From assembly GCA_016219965.1 (NCBI GenBank), contig JACRJM010000010.1:62001-126000 (forward strand): a stretch of 64,000 bases of DNA. Direction: 5' to 3'. Shown piece after piece: positions 63,051 through 64,000 of this stretch (within the stretch, counting starts at the first letter, position 1; each line of letters begins with the position of its first letter). The notes beneath the pieces were generated by a model, which searched no databases, was not told the DNA's origin, and was given only the letters and a program-made list of their open reading frames with translations. This DNA comes from Candidatus Schekmanbacteria bacterium. Its GTDB lineage: Bacteria; Schekmanbacteria; GWA2-38-11; J061. The translations under genes and the position numbers were made by a program.

Positions 63051-64000
63051 TCATATAGCTTTTTCAACTTTGACCTTGCTTATATAGAAACATGCCTGCC
63101 CTGAAATAGGGTCTGTCAGGCATGTATCTGCAAAATCCGGATCACCCCTCTGCACAAGATTTCCGTTCGGACCTGCTCCTATCTTGGCGTTATAGTCTGT
63201 GGCAGTGCTTCCAACAGTATAAGGCTGCGAGCCAAACCATTCCCTGCCGAAGTGATGGTCAACAACAACTGATTTTGCCCTAAGCCCTGCAATTACCCTA
63301 ACTTTCCCTTTTATGCTGCTGCCATTTGGAGATGATATTTCAACTATGTCTCCGGTCAGGACTCCGAGTTCGGCAGCATCGCTTGTATTGAGATATACAA
63401 ATCCCTCAGGCTGAATCTCAAGCGCCCATTCATTGCTTGTTGACCTAGACTGGGTATGCCATGCCCTTTTATATGTACTTAGAGTATATTCATATTCGGT
63501 ATCATCTATTTCCGCCCCCTTAAGTCCGACGTATGGCTCCTCCCATAAAGGCACTCCCGAATATTCTTCACCGCTAAATGCGTTCTTATAGTGGGCAACC
63601 TTCTCGCAGAATATATTTATCAGGTCGCCGTACTTATTCTTGACCCAGCCTGTAGCGCTTGAGTCTTCAACCTGTGCAGGGTTTTCCCATCTGCCTGCCA
63701 TTTGTATATATTCAACAGAACTGTCGCCCGGAACACCGGTTGCTCCTTCATCGCCAAGCCCCGATGAGAAATCTCCAAGCTTTAAAACTTCATCCCAGAT
63801 CTGATAAGCAGTATCAAGGTTCTTCCCTGTCCCCATTCCATCTGCCCCGAAGTTTGGAAGGTCGAGGAGCTTTGCCATCTGGACGAGCTGTTCATCATAA
63901 GGCATTGGTCCGCTCCATGCTGCAAGGAGCTCTGCTGCTGTGGCAAAGGAACTTCCCGTCAAAGTGGCATCTGCAGGCACATATATCCGCGCAGACCTTC
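63051..64000 (-). CDS. Molybdopterin oxidoreductase catalytic subunit, C-terminal part, cut by window edge
   Basis: The frame is open to the window's right edge, so only the C-terminal 315 codons are seen. The final 150 residues form the MGD-binding domain: RSTSNEWALEIQPEGFVYLNTSDAAELGVLTGDIVEISSPNG and VIAGLRAKSVVVDHHFGREWFGSQPY. The gene order (catalytic subunit, FeS subunit, TorD chaperone) matches thiosulfate-, tetrathionate- or polysulfide-reductase type operons. The N-terminal half with the metal-binding residue is missing, so the substrate cannot be called. Confidence 0.82.
   Translation of the reverse strand, partial: RSARIYVPADATLTGSSFATAAELLAAWSGPMPYDEQLVQMAKLLDLPNFGADGMGTGKNLDTAYQIWDEVLKLGDFSSGLGDEGATGVPGDSSVEYIQMAGRWENPAQVEDSSATGWVKNKYGDLINIFCEKVAHYKNAFSGEEYSGVPLWEEPYVGLKGAEIDDTEYEYTLSTYKRAWHTQSRSTSNEWALEIQPEGFVYLNTSDAAELGVLTGDIVEISSPNGSSIKGKVRVIAGLRAKSVVVDHHFGREWFGSQPYTVGSTATDYNAKIGAGPNGNLVQRGDPDFADTCLTDPISGQACFYISKVKVEKAI

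Noticed and set aside
1-64000. CRISPR arrays, rRNA or insertion sequences
   Set aside because: No regularly spaced direct repeats, no transposase ORF and no rRNA-like segment were seen on reading the window.

Overview
The window is a densely packed bacterial chromosome segment (I estimate roughly 40 % GC by eye) of about 60 genes, with no rRNA, tRNA, CRISPR array or insertion sequence that I can see. Lipoprotein, Sec and Tat signals, an outer-membrane porin, MotAB and a TorD/ferredoxin/molybdopterin respiratory operon point to a Gram-negative, probably anaerobic, non-photosynthetic organism. The order ilvD-ilvB-ilvH-ilvC-psd-pssA-leuA-leuC-leuD is the one familiar from Desulfobacterota, Nitrospirota and related deep lineages such as Schekmanbacteria; I cannot place it more precisely.

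Layout. 0-9 kb: fabH (cut by the window edge), a NamZ/DUF1343 protein with a class II aldolase, cspA with a long leader, an FMN split-barrel protein, an MFS transporter, an acyl-CoA synthetase, then phoH-ybeY-HIT. 9-13 kb: HAD phosphatase, rsmE, a methyltransferase, orphan motBA. 13-28 kb: one long minus-strand run making branched-chain amino acids (ilvDBHC, leuACD, leuB) and phosphatidylethanolamine (pssA, psd). Two GH57 alpha-glucan enzymes and a DUF2934 protein sit between leuD and leuB. 28-37 kb: YdcH-like protein, rimI-tsaB-flavodoxin, an MBL-fold/HD-GYP signalling pair, two Cys-motif paralogues separated by a 126-bp palindrome, a flavin reductase, hicBA and a membrane-anchored phosphatase.

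37-46 kb: an unassigned redox cluster made of a ThDP enzyme, a PCP_red-like/FeS-flavodoxin fusion, a cytoplasmic molybdopterin enzyme and two zinc alcohol dehydrogenases. It is punctuated by three copies of a 60-bp palindrome whose arms covary around an invariant core, and is followed by an AlgE-type porin. 46-57 kb: cysteine desulfurase-like enzyme, amidohydrolase plus Tat-type DUF362 protein, JAMM protease, DUF6485, ChaB, a ferredoxin-dependent bilin reductase homologue, a degenerate Nudix protein, an isochorismatase-type hydrolase, and a radical SAM/membrane spermidine-synthase pair ending in a REP pair. 56-64 kb: an AmmeMemoRadiSam system in which every protein carries an export-type N-terminus, with a DUF362 protein inside the operon; then a patatin lipoprotein, a DsbA-family protein, and TorD, FeS and molybdopterin subunits running off the window.

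The items I consider most worth following are the bilin reductase homologue in an apparently non-photosynthetic genome, the exported AmmeMemoRadiSam/DUF362 operon, the covarying repeats in the redox cluster, and a phoH gene whose only plausible start is ATT.
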